The notes under the pieces are model-generated. The model worked only from the letters and a program-made list of their open reading frames with translations. It searched no databases and was not told the origin of the DNA. DNA of 5,750 nt from Lentisphaerota bacterium (GTDB taxonomy: Bacteria; Verrucomicrobiota; Lentisphaeria; Oligosphaerales; Oligosphaeraceae): NCBI GenBank assembly GCA_012799755.1, contig JAAZKQ010000830.1, positions 1 to 5,750 of the forward strand. Direction: 5' to 3'. Positions within the stretch are counted from its first letter, which is position 1; each line of letters opens with the position of its first letter. Made by a program: the position numbers and the translations under genes. Positions 5,506-5,750 of the stretch are shown one piece after another.

Positions 5506-5533
5506 AATGTAAAGTATGCGAAGCAAACGGCAA
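5506..5533 (-). promoter_or_regulatory. Possible promoter for the riboswitch-controlled transporter
   Basis: On the minus strand TTGCCG (5533-5528) and TACATT (5511-5506) lie 16 bases apart, with three and four matches of six to the sigma-70 consensus. Transcription would begin near 5500, about 55 nt before the aptamer. It sits just inside the edge of repeat copy 2. The match is modest. Confidence 0.3.
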
Positions 5534-5564
5534 GACGCCGCCCAAAAAAGCCCAAAGAGACGGA

Positions 5565-5724
5565 GTAAGCGGTCACCGATTGATAACAGACATTTTTTAT
5601 CCGCAGATTACGCAGATTGGCGCAGATTTTTTTGAGAGTAGTCTGCTTGGTGTAGGAAGGTCGGTGTGTTTGCGCTTTCCTGGCGCCTCTTTGGTTTTCA
5701 GCGCTGAAGGCGCAAAACATACCA
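5565..5724 (-). repeat. 160-bp interspersed repeat core, copy 2 (inverted relative to copy 1)
   Basis: The reverse complement aligns to 3411-3570 without gaps at about 92% identity by hand count. It starts with the shared end TAAGCGGTCACCGATTGAT (5566-5584), then three CGCAGAT heptamers at 5602-5608, 5611-5617 and 5621-5627, and the TTCAGCGCTGAA palindrome near 5698-5709. The element probably continues past the right edge of the window, where its other inverted end would be expected. The short reading frames over it encode only repeat-derived peptides. Confidence 0.9.
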
Positions 5725-5741
5725 GTGCCCTGAATGGGCAC
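5725..5741 (-). repeat. Hairpin cap of repeat copy 2
   Basis: GTGCCC (5725-5730) pairs perfectly with GGGCAC (5736-5741) over a 5-base loop. It begins directly where similarity to copy 1 stops, at the position where copy 1 has its own, unrelated hairpin. Confidence 0.5.
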
Positions 5742-5750
5742 CATATACCA

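Noticed and set aside
4963..5568. 201-residue plus-strand open frame opposite the transporter
   Set aside because: It runs antisense through conserved YhhQ motifs and through the riboswitch, and its composition is that of a shadow frame.
5406..5744. 112-residue minus-strand frame over repeat copy 2
   Set aside because: Its N-terminal half is the repeat translated and its C-terminal half covers the transporter leader and riboswitch. No independent coding evidence.

Overview
The window carries six protein genes in a bacterial layout: one cut off at the left edge and five complete. Base composition is moderately GC-rich and start sites carry Shine-Dalgarno sequences. A long interspersed repeat containing the ATCTGCG heptamer is of a kind I associate with the Planctomycetes-Verrucomicrobia-Lentisphaerae-Kiritimatiellae assemblage. 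That placement is an inference from memory; no rRNA or taxonomic marker is present.

Left block (1-3230, minus strand): a probable operon reads right to left. It starts at a promoter near 3202-3230 and holds a 503-residue YihY/BrkB-family membrane protein with an extra winged-helix tail, then a secreted zinc/manganese-type substrate-binding protein, then its ABC ATPase, which runs off position 1. The membrane permease of the importer is not in view and would be expected beyond the left edge.

Middle (3262-3677): no gene. This stretch holds a 308-bp element bounded by imperfect 21-bp inverted ends, resembling a non-autonomous (MITE-like) repeat. Its right half, 160 bp long, recurs in inverted orientation at 5565-5724, so the two copies bracket the rest of the window.

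Right block (3678-5565): a plus-strand pair encodes a compact zinc-ribbon protein and a stand-alone PTS EIIA-type (PtsN-like) phosphocarrier domain. Convergent to it on the minus strand is a queuosine-precursor transporter of the YhhQ/VUT family.

The strongest non-coding signal is directly upstream of the transporter. At 5412-5445 there is a 34-nt preQ1-I riboswitch aptamer whose 3' end is the gene's own Shine-Dalgarno sequence. It implies translational shut-off of precursor uptake when preQ1 is plentiful, it supports the transporter assignment independently, and it fixes the start codon downstream of the longest possible reading frame.
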